Below, piece after piece: positions 1 to 7,419 of a stretch of 27,996 bases of DNA. The first letter of the stretch is position 1; each line of letters begins with the position of its first letter. The position numbers were made by a program, and so were the translations under genes. Location: positions 1 through 27,996 of the forward strand of contig DGBN01000016.1 in assembly GCA_002384815.1 (NCBI GenBank), written 5' to 3'. Under the pieces are notes generated by a model. It was not told the DNA's origin, did no database searches, and saw only the letters and a program-made list of their open reading frames with translations. Source of the DNA: Oxalobacteraceae bacterium UBA4003 (lineage in GTDB: Bacteria > Pseudomonadota > Gammaproteobacteria > Burkholderiales > Burkholderiaceae_D).

Positions 1-316
1 CAACCGTATCGACGAGATCGTCGTCTTCCACGCACTCGATGAGAAGAACATCGGTTCGATTGCGAAGATACAGCTGGCGACGCTGGAACAACGTCTGGCA
101 CGCATGGATATGTCCATGGACGTCAGCGCAGAAGCCTTGCAGAAGATTGCCGAGGCCGGTTTCGATCCGGTGTACGGTGCGCGGCCGTTGAAACGTGCGA
201 TTCAGCAACAGATGGAGAATCCATTGTCGAAGGCGATTCTGGAAGGGAAATTTGGACCCAAGGATGTGATTAAGGTCAGTGTTGAGAATGGCGAGTTGAA
301 CTTCGTCAAAGGCTAA
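1..316 (+). CDS. clpB: ClpB disaggregase, C-terminal end (partial)
   Basis: The window opens inside this gene; the frame starts at base 2 with NRIDEIVVFHAL and ends at TAA 314-316, so about 104 C-terminal residues are visible. ClpB is a cytoplasmic hexameric AAA+ chaperone that works with DnaK/DnaJ/GrpE to pull polypeptides out of aggregates. The visible part is the end of the second AAA+ module and its small C-terminal domain. The segment GFDPVYGARPLKRAIQ is the classic sensor-2 region, with the GAR arginine that contacts nucleotide, and the end (SKAILEGKF followed by a short beta-rich tail) is typical of ClpB. An ATG at 104 lies inside the domain and is not the start. A strong terminator follows 13 bases after the stop, so clpB ends its transcript here. 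Family identity is secure; the rest lies outside the window. Confidence 0.95.
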   Translation, partial: NRIDEIVVFHALDEKNIGSIAKIQLATLEQRLARMDMSMDVSAEALQKIAEAGFDPVYGARPLKRAIQQQMENPLSKAILEGKFGPKDVIKVSVENGELNFVKG

Positions 317-329
317 GTTCGACAAGAAA

Positions 330-362
330 GCCGCCATGTTCAAGCATGGCGGCTTTTTTTTT
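330..362 (+). terminator. Rho-independent terminator of clpB
   Basis: Perfect 9-bp stem GCCGCCATG / CATGGCGGC (330-338 and 345-353) with a 6-base loop TTCAAG, followed by nine T (354-362). It lies just after the clpB stop. The next gene (403-783) runs towards it from the other side, so it may also limit readthrough from that gene. Confidence 0.93.
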
Positions 363-402
363 AGGGAAAATCAATCCAAGCTACCGTGCTGATCTTCGAT
401 TG

Positions 403-783
403 TTAATATTTAGAAAACTGCACTCCCAATTTCCGCTCAATGCTTTCCCCGAGCCGTGCCCCAAGGCCAGGCAAAATCGAACGCAACACTCCGGGAATTT
501 GATGCAATCCGTCACGCATTTCTTTCACCATCTTCGGGCCTGTGACGTCGTCAATTCCGCTGGCCAAGGTTTCTCTGCAACGTACGACAGTGCCGACAAT
601 ACTGTCAGTCAAAACATCAAGATCGCCATTGTCTGTTTCTCTTAACAGTGCGATCAAGTGGTCGTAAATGATCAGCATCTCATTCAGTTCAGTGACTGCC
701 ATGGCCGCAGGAGAGGCTGATGCCCCCTTGATCCCGCGTTTGAAGGGCAATACGTTATTGCCTTCAGTATTCTTTACAGACAT
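403..783 (-). CDS. Hypothetical protein, 126 residues
   Basis: I do not recognise this family. The ORF starts at ATG 783 with a modest AGG about 8 bases upstream, and its stop lies 41 bases from the clpB terminator. The protein has a short polar N-terminus (MSVKNTEGNNVLPFKRG), then long amphipathic helical stretches (about residues 25-60 and 60-95), then a glycine/proline-containing hydrophobic stretch near residue 100 (GVLRSILPGLGARLGESI). There is no signal peptide or clear membrane span. It would suit a small helical cytoplasmic or membrane-associated protein. It lies 38 bases downstream of the acetyltransferase gene and on the same strand, so the two may share a transcript. A competing forward frame over the same bases (346-645) lacks these features and looks like a shadow. 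Function unknown. Confidence 0.65.
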   Translation of the reverse strand: MSVKNTEGNNVLPFKRGIKGASASPAAMAVTELNEMLIIYDHLIALLRETDNGDLDVLTDSIVGTVVRCRETLASGIDDVTGPKMVKEMRDGLHQIPGVLRSILPGLGARLGESIERKLGVQFSKY

Positions 784-821
784 AACAGCGCCTAACTTTT
801 ATATGAGGTTTGAATGAATTG

Positions 822-1322
822 TCAGGCTTGGGCCGAGAACGAGTCATGATAGGAGACGGTACCAGAAGGCAGCGAACCGTTGAACGAAATGGTCTGGAAG
901 TATTCTGCCGGGACGCCGGGCAGCACCAGCGAAGGCTCTGCGTTGAAGCCAAAGCGCGCGTAGTAGCCAGGTTCTCCAAGTACGACGCATCCGGCAGCAC
1001 CTAGCGTGCGTAACTCCGCCAGTGCGTGCTCCATGAGCTGAGTGCCAACTCCCTGTCCCTGGTGTTCTGGCGTTACGGCGATTGGCCCGAGCCCGTACCA
1101 TCTCGTCACGCCACTGGAAATGGTCACGGGCGACACTGCGACATGTCCAATAACTGAGTCGTTGTCTTCTGCAATAAGAGAGACAGAGAGCTGACCGGCG
1201 TTGCGCAGGGCGCTGACAATAAACTGCTCTGAATGGTTGGTGTGGGCGGCGTTCCGGAATGCCGCGATAGTTACGGCCTCAATGGCTGCAGTATCCGCGG
1301 AAGTTTCTTTTCGGATTTTCAT
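822..1322 (-). CDS. GNAT family N-acetyltransferase (YhbS-like)
   Basis: Predicted acetyl-CoA-dependent N-acetyltransferase of 166 residues. The N-terminus MKIRKETSADTAAIEAVTIAAF is the usual first strand and helix of the fold. The central segment WYGLGPIAVTPEHQGQGVGTQLMEHAL carries motif A, in which QGQGVG is the pyrophosphate-binding turn. The following CVVLGEPGYYARFGF is characteristic of the YhbS/COG3153 subgroup. Substrate cannot be predicted. The frame extends upstream to a TTG at 1346, but ATG 1322 matches the usual N-terminus; neither start has a convincing ribosome site. The gene lies downstream of the SRPBCC gene on the same strand, with a 16-bp palindrome between them. Family assignment is confident; the exact start is less so. 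Confidence 0.88.
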   Translation of the reverse strand: MKIRKETSADTAAIEAVTIAAFRNAAHTNHSEQFIVSALRNAGQLSVSLIAEDNDSVIGHVAVSPVTISSGVTRWYGLGPIAVTPEHQGQGVGTQLMEHALAELRTLGAAGCVVLGEPGYYARFGFNAEPSLVLPGVPAEYFQTISFNGSLPSGTVSYHDSFSAQA

Positions 1323-1363
1323 GATGCTGATTCTAATGCGTAGCAATTGAGACCGGCCTGCCG

Positions 1364-1379
1364 CAGGCAGATCTGCCTG
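1364..1379. repeat. 16-bp perfect palindrome between SRPBCC and GNAT genes
   Basis: CAGGCAGATCTGCCTG is its own reverse complement. It overlaps a second possible hairpin, GCCTGC-C-GCAGGC (1356-1368), so two alternative structures compete. There is no T-run on either side. It could be an intercistronic hairpin that limits readthrough or stabilises RNA, or a protein-binding palindrome. The symmetry is certain and the role is unknown. Confidence 0.5.
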
Positions 1380-1400
1380 ATGGAGGAAGGCATTACTTCG

Positions 1401-1853
1401 TTAGCCTGGAATCTCGGGTTCGGCCAGTGTGGCCAATTGCGCCAGAGATTCCTGCCAGCCGAGATAGCACATTTCGGCGGGGATAACTTCAGGTATCCCT
1501 TCCTGCACGATATTGATTTCCGTTCCGCATGACACTTGTGTCAAAGTCACCGTCACCTGCATTTCGCCAGGCAGGTTCGGGTCATCGAATTTATCCGTGT
1601 AGCGAATTTTCTCGTGGGGAACAAGCTCCAGATACTCGCCACCGAAAGAATGTTTGTTTCTCGTGTTGAAGTTTGAAAATGACATCTCGAAAGTTCCACC
1701 GACCCTGGCTTCCAGATGGTGAACCTTGCAGGTAAAACCGTAAGGCGGCAGCCATTTAGCCATTGCGTCGGCATCCAGAAATGCACGATAGACACGCTCA
1801 GGCGGTGCGCGCAGCACGCGATGTAGTTGTACGGTACCTGTGGGCATGGTCAT
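1401..1853 (-). CDS. SRPBCC / AHSA1-type protein
   Basis: Small START/Bet v1-fold protein of 150 residues, related to the Aha1 C-terminal domain family that binds hydrophobic ligands. Visible family features are the opening HRVLRAPPERVYRAFLDADAMAKWLPP (helix with the conserved W-PP), GGTFEMSFSN in the sheet, the GEYLELVPHEKIRYT strand, and the final long helix with GWQESLAQLATLAE. The frame continues upstream to 1946, but ATG 1853 is preceded by AAAGGAGA at ideal spacing and the family usually starts here, so I take it as the start. Such proteins are often encoded beside ArsR regulators; none is present. Ligand unknown. It probably heads a short minus-strand group with the acetyltransferase. 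Confidence 0.88.
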   Translation of the reverse strand: MTMPTGTVQLHRVLRAPPERVYRAFLDADAMAKWLPPYGFTCKVHHLEARVGGTFEMSFSNFNTRNKHSFGGEYLELVPHEKIRYTDKFDDPNLPGEMQVTVTLTQVSCGTEINIVQEGIPEVIPAEMCYLGWQESLAQLATLAEPEIPG

Positions 1854-1985
1854 TCTCCTTTCAATGCGGTTTTGATTCGGCTTGAGTGGGTGGTAGATGC
1901 TACGGACTTGCATGAGTTCCACTACGAAATACGAAATCAGAGTCAATTAAATTTCTAATTAATTCTGACTTTTATCTATTTAAAT

Positions 1986-2016
1986 GTTGGGCTGATAAAA
2001 CGTTAGCCTAATCTAC
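1986..2016 (-). repeat. Palindromic dispersed repeat, copy A (degenerate)
   Basis: Begins GTTGGGCTGATAAA and ends CTAC. It matches copy C (2523-2553) in the same orientation at 26 of 31 positions, but its inner stem is damaged (TAGCC where copy C has TGGCCC). It lies just beyond the stop of the 109-residue gene. Confidence 0.7.
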
Positions 2017-2020
2017 TGGG

Positions 2021-2350
2021 CTATTTATCCCGTGAATTATGTATTTGGATGTTATTTATCACTATTGATATAGAAGCTGGCTCTACTTCTTGATCATTTA
2101 CAGTAACCCTCTCAGGTGGCTTGTTTTTAAATCGTTCGTAGAGCCAAGTTGAAAGCAAACCTATTTCTATCTGGGTCGATGCATCAACGATAAAAGTAAG
2201 TATTTTCTCTACAGGCGGAATCCATTCCGCAGAATCACAAGTGAATACCTTACTCATAAGGCGCAACCCAGTAATTTCTTCTGCCCGCAGCGCTTTTAAG
2301 AACTCTCTATCAGAGGTTTCTATTTCGATTCTTAGAATGCTTTGCGGCAT
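2021..2350 (-). CDS. Hypothetical protein, 109 residues, flanked by repeats
   Basis: I do not recognise this protein. It starts at ATG 2350 with AGGA 7 bases upstream, which supports translation. The sequence is soluble and mixed alpha/beta: a first strand MPQSILRIEIET, a charged helix, IPPVEKILTFIVDASTQIEIGLLSTWLYERFKNK in the middle, and a final strand ASISIVINNIQIH. There are no cysteines beyond one and no obvious catalytic motif. Its surroundings are AT-rich compared with neighbours, and copies of a 31-bp palindromic repeat lie directly downstream (1986-2016) and upstream (2381-2411, 2523-2553). That suggests a small acquired gene in an accessory spot between the SRPBCC gene and metR. Function unknown. 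Confidence 0.65.
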   Translation of the reverse strand: MPQSILRIEIETSDREFLKALRAEEITGLRLMSKVFTCDSAEWIPPVEKILTFIVDASTQIEIGLLSTWLYERFKNKPPERVTVNDQEVEPASISIVINNIQIHNSRDK

Positions 2351-2380
2351 AAATAATCCTAAAAGATTGGCGTTAGCACG

Positions 2381-2411
2381 GTAGGTTGGGCTAAGGGTTT
2401 ATCAGCCCAAC
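2381..2411 (+). repeat. Palindromic dispersed repeat, copy B
   Basis: GTAGGTTGGGCT...AGCCCAAC, 31 bases with an internal hairpin GTTGGGCT / AGCCCAAC around an 11-base loop. It is the reverse complement of copy C with a single mismatch (30 of 31). B and C together could form a large cruciform or RNA stem enclosing 2412-2522. Confidence 0.85.
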
Positions 2412-2522
2412 ATTTAGAAGCTATATGACCTGTTCCGCTATTACAGTCACAGAAAATTCCATCGACTTACGATCGTATTTTCTCTTTCAATGTCGCGATG
2501 ATTGTATTTATTTAATTTGAAC

Positions 2523-2553
2523 GTTGGGCTGATAAACCCTTGGCCCAACCTAC
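2523..2553 (-). repeat. Palindromic dispersed repeat, copy C
   Basis: GTTGGGCTGATAAACCC...CCTAC; inverted partner of copy B (30 of 31 bases) and direct partner of degenerate copy A. It lies 34 bases beyond the metR stop. The pattern resembles the GTAGGTTGGG...CCCAAC repeats scattered through many proteobacterial genomes. Confidence 0.85.
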
Positions 2554-2587
2554 TTTATGCCACATCAATCCCGAAACAGGCTAGAAA

Positions 2588-3508
2588 TTAAAGCAGTTCG
2601 ACGCTATCCAGATTCAGATAACAGCTCTCCCGCGTCGTCGTCACAAAATCCGCCAGATAAGGTTTTCCCGACACTTCCGGCAAACAAGCTGCATACAATC
2701 GCCCGGTCAAACCATCTGCGGTGATTCGTTTGGCCTTCACGTAATCCCGGTTCAGATAATTCTGTGCAGCCCACACCGGTAGCGTTGCAATGCCGCGCCG
2801 GCTGGCGACCAGTTGCAGCATGGCGACTGTCAGTTCTGTCGTACGACGTTCGACTTTGACACCGGCCGGTTTCAATACCTGGCGTACGACGTCGAGCATG
2901 TCGTCCGGTACCGGATAGGTGATCAGCGTGTCGCCTATGAAATCTTCTGCGACCAGAAATTCCTTGTCTGCCAGCGGATGATCGTGCGCGACCAGCGCGA
3001 CGATCTCGAAGCGGAACAGTGCGTGGTAGTCGACCGTTTCATCCGTATCGATCTCGGCCACGATGGCGACGTCGGCTCTATGTTCATACAGCAAGCCAAC
3101 CGGGTCGGCCTGGAAGCCGGAGACGATATCCAGCTCGACTTCGGGCCAGCGGCCGCGAAACACGTCCATTGCCGGCATCAGCCAGTCGAAGCAGGTGTGG
3201 CATTCCACGGCGATGCGCAATTGCCCGGCGACGCCTTGCGCCAGTCGTACCAGATCGCGCTCGGTTTCCGCGACTTGTGGTAGCACGGTATCGGCCAGTT
3301 TCAGCAGGCGTTCGCCGGCTGGGGTAAAACGTACCGGCACCGACTTGCGTTCGAACAATTGTGTGCCGTGGTGGTCTTCCAGTTGCTTGAGTTGATGCGA
3401 CAGGGCGGATTGCGTGACGTTGAGCAGCGATGCGGCGCGCAGAAGATTGCCGGCTTCTCGCAGCGCGAGCAGGGTTTTGAGGTGACGTAGTTCCAGGATG
3501 GATTGCAT
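2588..3508 (-). CDS. metR: LysR-type regulator MetR
   Basis: Transcriptional regulator of 306 residues for methionine biosynthesis; in enterobacteria MetR uses homocysteine as co-effector to control metE and other met genes. Residues about 5-62 form the LysR winged helix-turn-helix (LRHLKTLLALREAGNLLRAASLLNVTQSALSHQLKQLE). The remainder is the two-lobed periplasmic-binding-type effector domain, with GQLRIAVECHTCFDWLMPAM at its start, which is close to MetR proteins. Length fits the family. The gene is divergent from metE across a 123-bp spacer that holds a perfect MetR box (3534-3546), which strongly supports the assignment and suggests autoregulation. No good ribosome site is seen before ATG 3508. 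Confidence 0.93.
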   Translation of the reverse strand: MQSILELRHLKTLLALREAGNLLRAASLLNVTQSALSHQLKQLEDHHGTQLFERKSVPVRFTPAGERLLKLADTVLPQVAETERDLVRLAQGVAGQLRIAVECHTCFDWLMPAMDVFRGRWPEVELDIVSGFQADPVGLLYEHRADVAIVAEIDTDETVDYHALFRFEIVALVAHDHPLADKEFLVAEDFIGDTLITYPVPDDMLDVVRQVLKPAGVKVERRTTELTVAMLQLVASRRGIATLPVWAAQNYLNRDYVKAKRITADGLTGRLYAACLPEVSGKPYLADFVTTTRESCYLNLDSVELL

Positions 3509-3533
3509 GGCGATTCTATAAAAATTCTGTGTA

Positions 3534-3546
3534 TGAATTTAATTCA
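3534..3546. promoter_or_regulatory. MetR binding site in metR-metE spacer
   Basis: TGAATTTAATTCA is an exact match to the known MetR consensus TGAA-N5-TTCA. It lies 25 bases upstream of the metR start and 85 bases upstream of the metE start. A further half site TGAA lies at 3571-3574. The position suits both metE activation and metR autorepression, as known in enterobacteria. Confidence 0.8.
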
Positions 3547-3631
3547 AGATGATTCTTAATATTTATCGTTTGAATCATAGACCTTGTGCGCGCAACATGG
3601 CAAGCCTCGAAATCGTTATTGGAGTTTTAGC

Positions 3632-5923
3632 ATGGCAAACGCGGCAAAGGCACACATTCTGGGTTTCCCGCGCATAGGCGCGCAGCGCGAATTGAAGTTC
3701 GCGGTGGAATCCTTCTGGCGCGGCGACACCGATCTGGCAGCGTTGCAGGAAACCGGCAAAACCCTGCGCCAGCGTCACTGGACTATTCAGGCTGATGGGG
3801 GTCTCGATTTCGTAGCGGTTGGCGATTTCGCCTGGTACGACCAGGTGTTGAATACGCTGGCTTTGCTGGGCGCTGTGCCAACCCGCTTCAAGTTCGATCC
3901 GAAAAAACTGACGCTGGCTGATTACTTCACGCTGGCGCGCGGCAATCCTGAGCACTTCGCGATGGAAATGACCAAATGGTTCGATACCAACTATCACTAT
4001 CTGGTGCCTGAATTTACGGCAGACGTGCGCTTTGATGGCGGTGTCGATTGGCTGTTTGAAGAAAACGCCGAAGCTGTCGCGCTTGGTCACAAAACCAAAG
4101 TCACTTTGGTTGGCCCGCTGACTTTGCTTTACCTCGGTAAGATCAAATCAGGCGTCACGAACAAACTCGATCTGCTGCCAAAAGTCATCGCCGGTTATCA
4201 AAACGTGCTGCAGCGTTTGCAAGCGGCCGGTGTGGAATGGGTGCAGATCGATGAGCCGATACTCGCGCTGGAGCTGGCTGCAGTCTGGCGCAATGCGTTC
4301 GCGCCAACTTACGAAGCGTTGAGCACTGCTGCACCTAAATTGTTGCTGGCCACTTACTTCGATCAAGTGCGTGAACACACAGCCTTGTTGTGCAGTCTGC
4401 CTGTCGCTGGCGTGCATCTGGATCTGGTACGCGGTGCAGGGCAGTTGGACGATTTTCTGAAAGACTGGCCGCAAGATCGCGTACTGTCTGCAGGTATCGT
4501 CGATGGCCGCAATATATGGCGTGCCGATCTGGACGCTGCGCTGGCAATATTGCAACCGCTCCACGAAAAACTCGGCGACAAGTTGTGGGTGAGTGCGAGC
4601 TGCTCATTGCTGCATGTGCCGGTCGATCTGGAAAATGAAAACAAGCTGGATGAAGAACTCAAAGGCTGGCTCTCGTTCGCGACGCAAAAAGTCTCGGAAA
4701 TCACGGCAATCAAACGTGCGTTGAACGGCGAGAAAGATGCGGTAGCGACGCAATTCAATGCCGCTGCCTTGGCAGTCGCAGCACGCCAGACTTCGCCACG
4801 TATTCATAACCCATTGGTGCAAAAGCGTTTGAGTGAAATCAACAAGATTTCTGCAGCGCGCAATAATGTTTTTGCCGATCGCATCGTCAAGCAGCAAGCG
4901 CGTTTTAATCTGCCAGCTTTCCCGACGACGAACATCGGTTCCTTCCCGCAAACCACGGATATTCGTCAGGCGCGCGCGCAATACAAACGTGGTGAAATCG
5001 GTCATCTGGATTACCTGAACAAGATGCGCGATGAAGTGCGTCTGGTGGTGCAGAAGCAGGAAGAAATCGGCCTTGATGTGCTGGTGCATGGCGAGCCGGA
5101 ACGCAACGACATGGTCGAGTACTTTGGCGAACAGTTGTGGGGCTACGGTTTCACCGCAAACGGCTGGGTACAAAGCTACGGTTCGCGTTGCGTCAAGCCG
5201 CCATTCATCTACGGCGACGTGTATAGGCCGGAAGCAATGACAGTCGGCTGGAGCGAGTTCGCACAAAGCCTGACCAGCAAACCGATGAAGGGCATGTTGA
5301 CCGGCCCGGTCACCATGTTGCAATGGTCGTTTGTGCGCGACGATCAGCCGCGTGACACGACCGCGCTGCAAATCGCTTTGGCGCTGCGCGATGAAGTCGT
5401 CGATCTGGAAAAAGCCGGCATAGGCATGATCCAGATTGATGAGCCAGCTTTTCGCGAAGGCTTGCCTTTGAAGGCTGCCGACTGGCCGCATTATCTGGAT
5501 TGGGCGGTCAAGGCATTCCGTATCAGCGCATCTGGCGTGCAGGATGACACGCAGATCCATACGCACATGTGCTATTCGGAGTTCAACGACATTCTGCCGT
5601 GGATCGCCGAGATGGATGCGGACGTGATCACGATAGAAACCTCGCGTTCGGATATGGAATTGCTGGACGGCTTCGGCGAGTTTGCTTATCCAAACGACAT
5701 CGGTCCTGGCGTCTACGATATCCATTCGCCGCGTGTGCCGCGCGTCGAAGAAATGCAGCGTCTGTTGCGCAAGGCACGTGGTGTGATTCCTGACGCACAG
5801 TTGTGGGTCAATCCGGATTGCGGCCTGAAAACCCGCGGCTGGCCGGAAACGACCGCAGCGCTGGAAAACATGGTGCTGGCGGCACGCACCTTGCGTGCTG
5901 AGGTTGCAGCGGCCAGGCAATAA
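3632..5923 (+). CDS. metE: Cobalamin-independent methionine synthase MetE
   Basis: Transfers a methyl group from 5-methyltetrahydropteroyl-triglutamate to homocysteine to give methionine; cytoplasmic zinc enzyme. 763 residues, close to the 753 of E. coli. The N-terminal barrel opens with HILGFPRIGAQRELKFA, and the catalytic C-terminal barrel opens with FPTTNIGSFPQT. The four zinc ligands are visible: His645 and Cys647 in THMCYSEF, Glu669 in TIETSRSD, and Cys730 in NPDCGLKTR, each four residues later than in the E. coli enzyme. The frame runs upstream to 3584, but ATG 3632 follows GGAG at good spacing and gives the family's normal N-terminus. Divergent from metR and probably activated by it. 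Confidence 0.97.
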   Translation: MANAAKAHILGFPRIGAQRELKFAVESFWRGDTDLAALQETGKTLRQRHWTIQADGGLDFVAVGDFAWYDQVLNTLALLGAVPTRFKFDPKKLTLADYFTLARGNPEHFAMEMTKWFDTNYHYLVPEFTADVRFDGGVDWLFEENAEAVALGHKTKVTLVGPLTLLYLGKIKSGVTNKLDLLPKVIAGYQNVLQRLQAAGVEWVQIDEPILALELAAVWRNAFAPTYEALSTAAPKLLLATYFDQVREHTALLCSLPVAGVHLDLVRGAGQLDDFLKDWPQDRVLSAGIVDGRNIWRADLDAALAILQPLHEKLGDKLWVSASCSLLHVPVDLENENKLDEELKGWLSFATQKVSEITAIKRALNGEKDAVATQFNAAALAVAARQTSPRIHNPLVQKRLSEINKISAARNNVFADRIVKQQARFNLPAFPTTNIGSFPQTTDIRQARAQYKRGEIGHLDYLNKMRDEVRLVVQKQEEIGLDVLVHGEPERNDMVEYFGEQLWGYGFTANGWVQSYGSRCVKPPFIYGDVYRPEAMTVGWSEFAQSLTSKPMKGMLTGPVTMLQWSFVRDDQPRDTTALQIALALRDEVVDLEKAGIGMIQIDEPAFREGLPLKAADWPHYLDWAVKAFRISASGVQDDTQIHTHMCYSEFNDILPWIAEMDADVITIETSRSDMELLDGFGEFAYPNDIGPGVYDIHSPRVPRVEEMQRLLRKARGVIPDAQLWVNPDCGLKTRGWPETTAALENMVLAARTLRAEVAAARQ

Positions 5924-5940
5924 GCGGTAGCTGCAATAAC

Positions 5941-5968
5941 AGTTCAAACATAAAAGTGCGTTTGAACT
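5941..5968 (+). other. Hairpin after metE
   Basis: Perfect 9-bp inverted repeat AGTTCAAAC / GTTTGAACT (5941-5949 and 5960-5968) with a 10-base spacer, 17 bases after the metE stop. It has no T-run, so it is more likely a 3'-end stabilising hairpin than a terminator by itself. Confidence 0.5.
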
Positions 5969-5989
5969 AACGCGGCTCACCTGATCAGG

Positions 5990-6022
5990 ACGGGCACGTG
6001 GATTATTCCCCGTGCCCGTTTC
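5990..6022 (+). terminator. Probable metE terminator
   Basis: Strong GC-rich stem ACGGGCACG / CGTGCCCGT (5990-5998 and 6011-6019) followed by a short T-rich tail (6019-6021, then CC). The weak tail lowers confidence, but together with the hairpin just upstream it probably ends the metE transcript. Confidence 0.6.
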
Positions 6023-6185
6023 CATTCATGGTGTTTTGATGGCTATTCGGCAAAGAGCAATGCCACTGCGTCGAAACCGTTAATCGTAGGGTTTCACGCC
6101 GGGAATTGCTAGAATGGCGTATTGCCGGAACTGCAGCCTTTGCGCGGTCTCCATTCTTTCATTCTTGCCAGGTTAGACCTTCCCT

Positions 6186-7103
6186 ATGTTGAGTTACCGC
6201 CATGCCTTCCACGCAGGTAATCACGCTGATGTACTCAAGCACCTGGTTCAGATTCAGTTGCTGAAATATCTGAATCAAAAAGACACGTCTTATATGTACA
6301 TCGACACACACGCCGGTGCCGGTGTGTATGCACTCGACAGCAACTATGCTGCGAAAAATGCCGAGTTCGAAACCGGTATCGCCAAGTTGTGGGATCGCAA
6401 GGATTTGCCTGCACCGCTGGCTGAATATGTGCAGGTCGTGAAGGCGCTCAACCCAAGCGGCAAGATGCGTTATTACCCGGGTTCGCCATATTGCGCCGAC
6501 AGCATCATGCGCGAGCAGGATAGATTGCGTTTGTTCGAATTGCATCCGGCTGACAGCAAACTGCTGGCTGACAATTTCCGCAAGCTGGAAGCACATGCAG
6601 CCGAGCAGGGACAGCGTCAAACCGTGCGCGGCAAGCGCATCATGATAGAGCGCGCCAACGGTTTTCAGGGTTTGAAGGCTTTGCTGCCACCGCCATCGCG
6701 CCGTGCGCTGGTACTGATCGATCCGCCGTATGAAGACAAGACGGATTACCGTAGCGTCGTACAAACCGTTTCCGATGCCTTGACGCGTTTTGCAACCGGC
6801 ACTTATGCCGTTTGGTATCCAGTGTTGAATCGGCTGGAATCGCGCCAACTGCCGGATAAATTGAAGCGTCTGACAGCCAACGGCTGGCTCAATGTCACCT
6901 TATCGGTAACCACGCCATCGCCGGACGGTTTCGGCTTGCACAGCAGCGGCATGTTCGTGCATAACCCGCCATGGACGCTGGAGCCCATGTTGCGCGAATT
7001 GATGCCCTATCTGGTAAAAACACTGGGTGGCGATGCAGGCGCAGGTTTTACGCTGGAAAGCGGGCAAACCGTGGCGACCTATACTGGAACGCGACGCGTA
7101 TAA
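6186..7103 (+). CDS. rlmJ: 23S rRNA (adenine2030-N6)-methyltransferase RlmJ
   Basis: SAM-dependent methyltransferase of the YhiR/RlmJ family, which methylates A2030 of 23S rRNA. The N-terminus MLSYRHAFHAGNHADVLKH is highly characteristic. IDTHAGAGVYAL (residues 39-50) is the SAM-binding motif I, and DPPYE (179-183) is the catalytic motif IV of N6-adenine methyltransferases. GMFVHNPPWTLE near the C-terminus also matches. At 305 residues it is slightly longer than the E. coli enzyme (280). It stands alone between the metE terminator and a 316-bp spacer, probably with its own promoter. The ribosome site before ATG 6186 is weak. Confidence 0.95.
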   Translation: MLSYRHAFHAGNHADVLKHLVQIQLLKYLNQKDTSYMYIDTHAGAGVYALDSNYAAKNAEFETGIAKLWDRKDLPAPLAEYVQVVKALNPSGKMRYYPGSPYCADSIMREQDRLRLFELHPADSKLLADNFRKLEAHAAEQGQRQTVRGKRIMIERANGFQGLKALLPPPSRRALVLIDPPYEDKTDYRSVVQTVSDALTRFATGTYAVWYPVLNRLESRQLPDKLKRLTANGWLNVTLSVTTPSPDGFGLHSSGMFVHNPPWTLEPMLRELMPYLVKTLGGDAGAGFTLESGQTVATYTGTRRV

Positions 7104-7419
7104 GACGTGAATATCCCGTGATAATCCGGAAATTCCGGTGTTCCTGTCATGATCAAGAGAAAGTCGAAATAATATTTTTTGGAAAATATTGATGGAATGA
7201 TCAAGCCTGTTTATTGGGATAAATTTGCACACAAACATTATTTCCAGTTGGAAATAGGTTTATCCTGAGTTCAGTAAAAGGCCGCGGCAAGGCAAAAATA
7301 AAATACGATAAAAGTGCATCAATATTTGATTCAAGCTAAGGCAACAGTCGTTTTCCAAAGTTAAGTCAGACGCAATGCAACTGATCTGCGCGTTTTAAAA
7401 ATCATGGGCCCGCATCTTG
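7104..7419. other. Intergenic region rlmJ to EAL/HDOD gene
   Basis: AT-rich spacer without a convincing gene. It contains two small palindromes: AATATTTT-TTGG-AAAATATT (7171-7190) and ATTTCCA-GT-TGGAAAT (7240-7255). These may be operator-like or rlmJ 3'-end structures. I could not fix a promoter. No riboswitch or RNA gene is recognised. Confidence 0.4.

Noticed and set aside
2405..2529. Integron attC site formed by GCCCAAC and GTTGGGC
   Set aside because: Core heptamers fit, but I see no convincing inner L boxes, no integrase and no cassette array; each core also belongs to its own small palindrome, which favours a REP-like repeat.
4604..6025. Long open frame (473 codons) on the minus strand opposite metE
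   Set aside because: It mirrors the codon structure of metE, has no ribosome site or family motif, and the forward strand encodes an unmistakable enzyme.
7404..7406. ATG at 7404 as the start of the EAL/HDOD gene
   Set aside because: Out of frame with the protein; an in-frame stop at 7396 restricts the start to 7417 or 7420.
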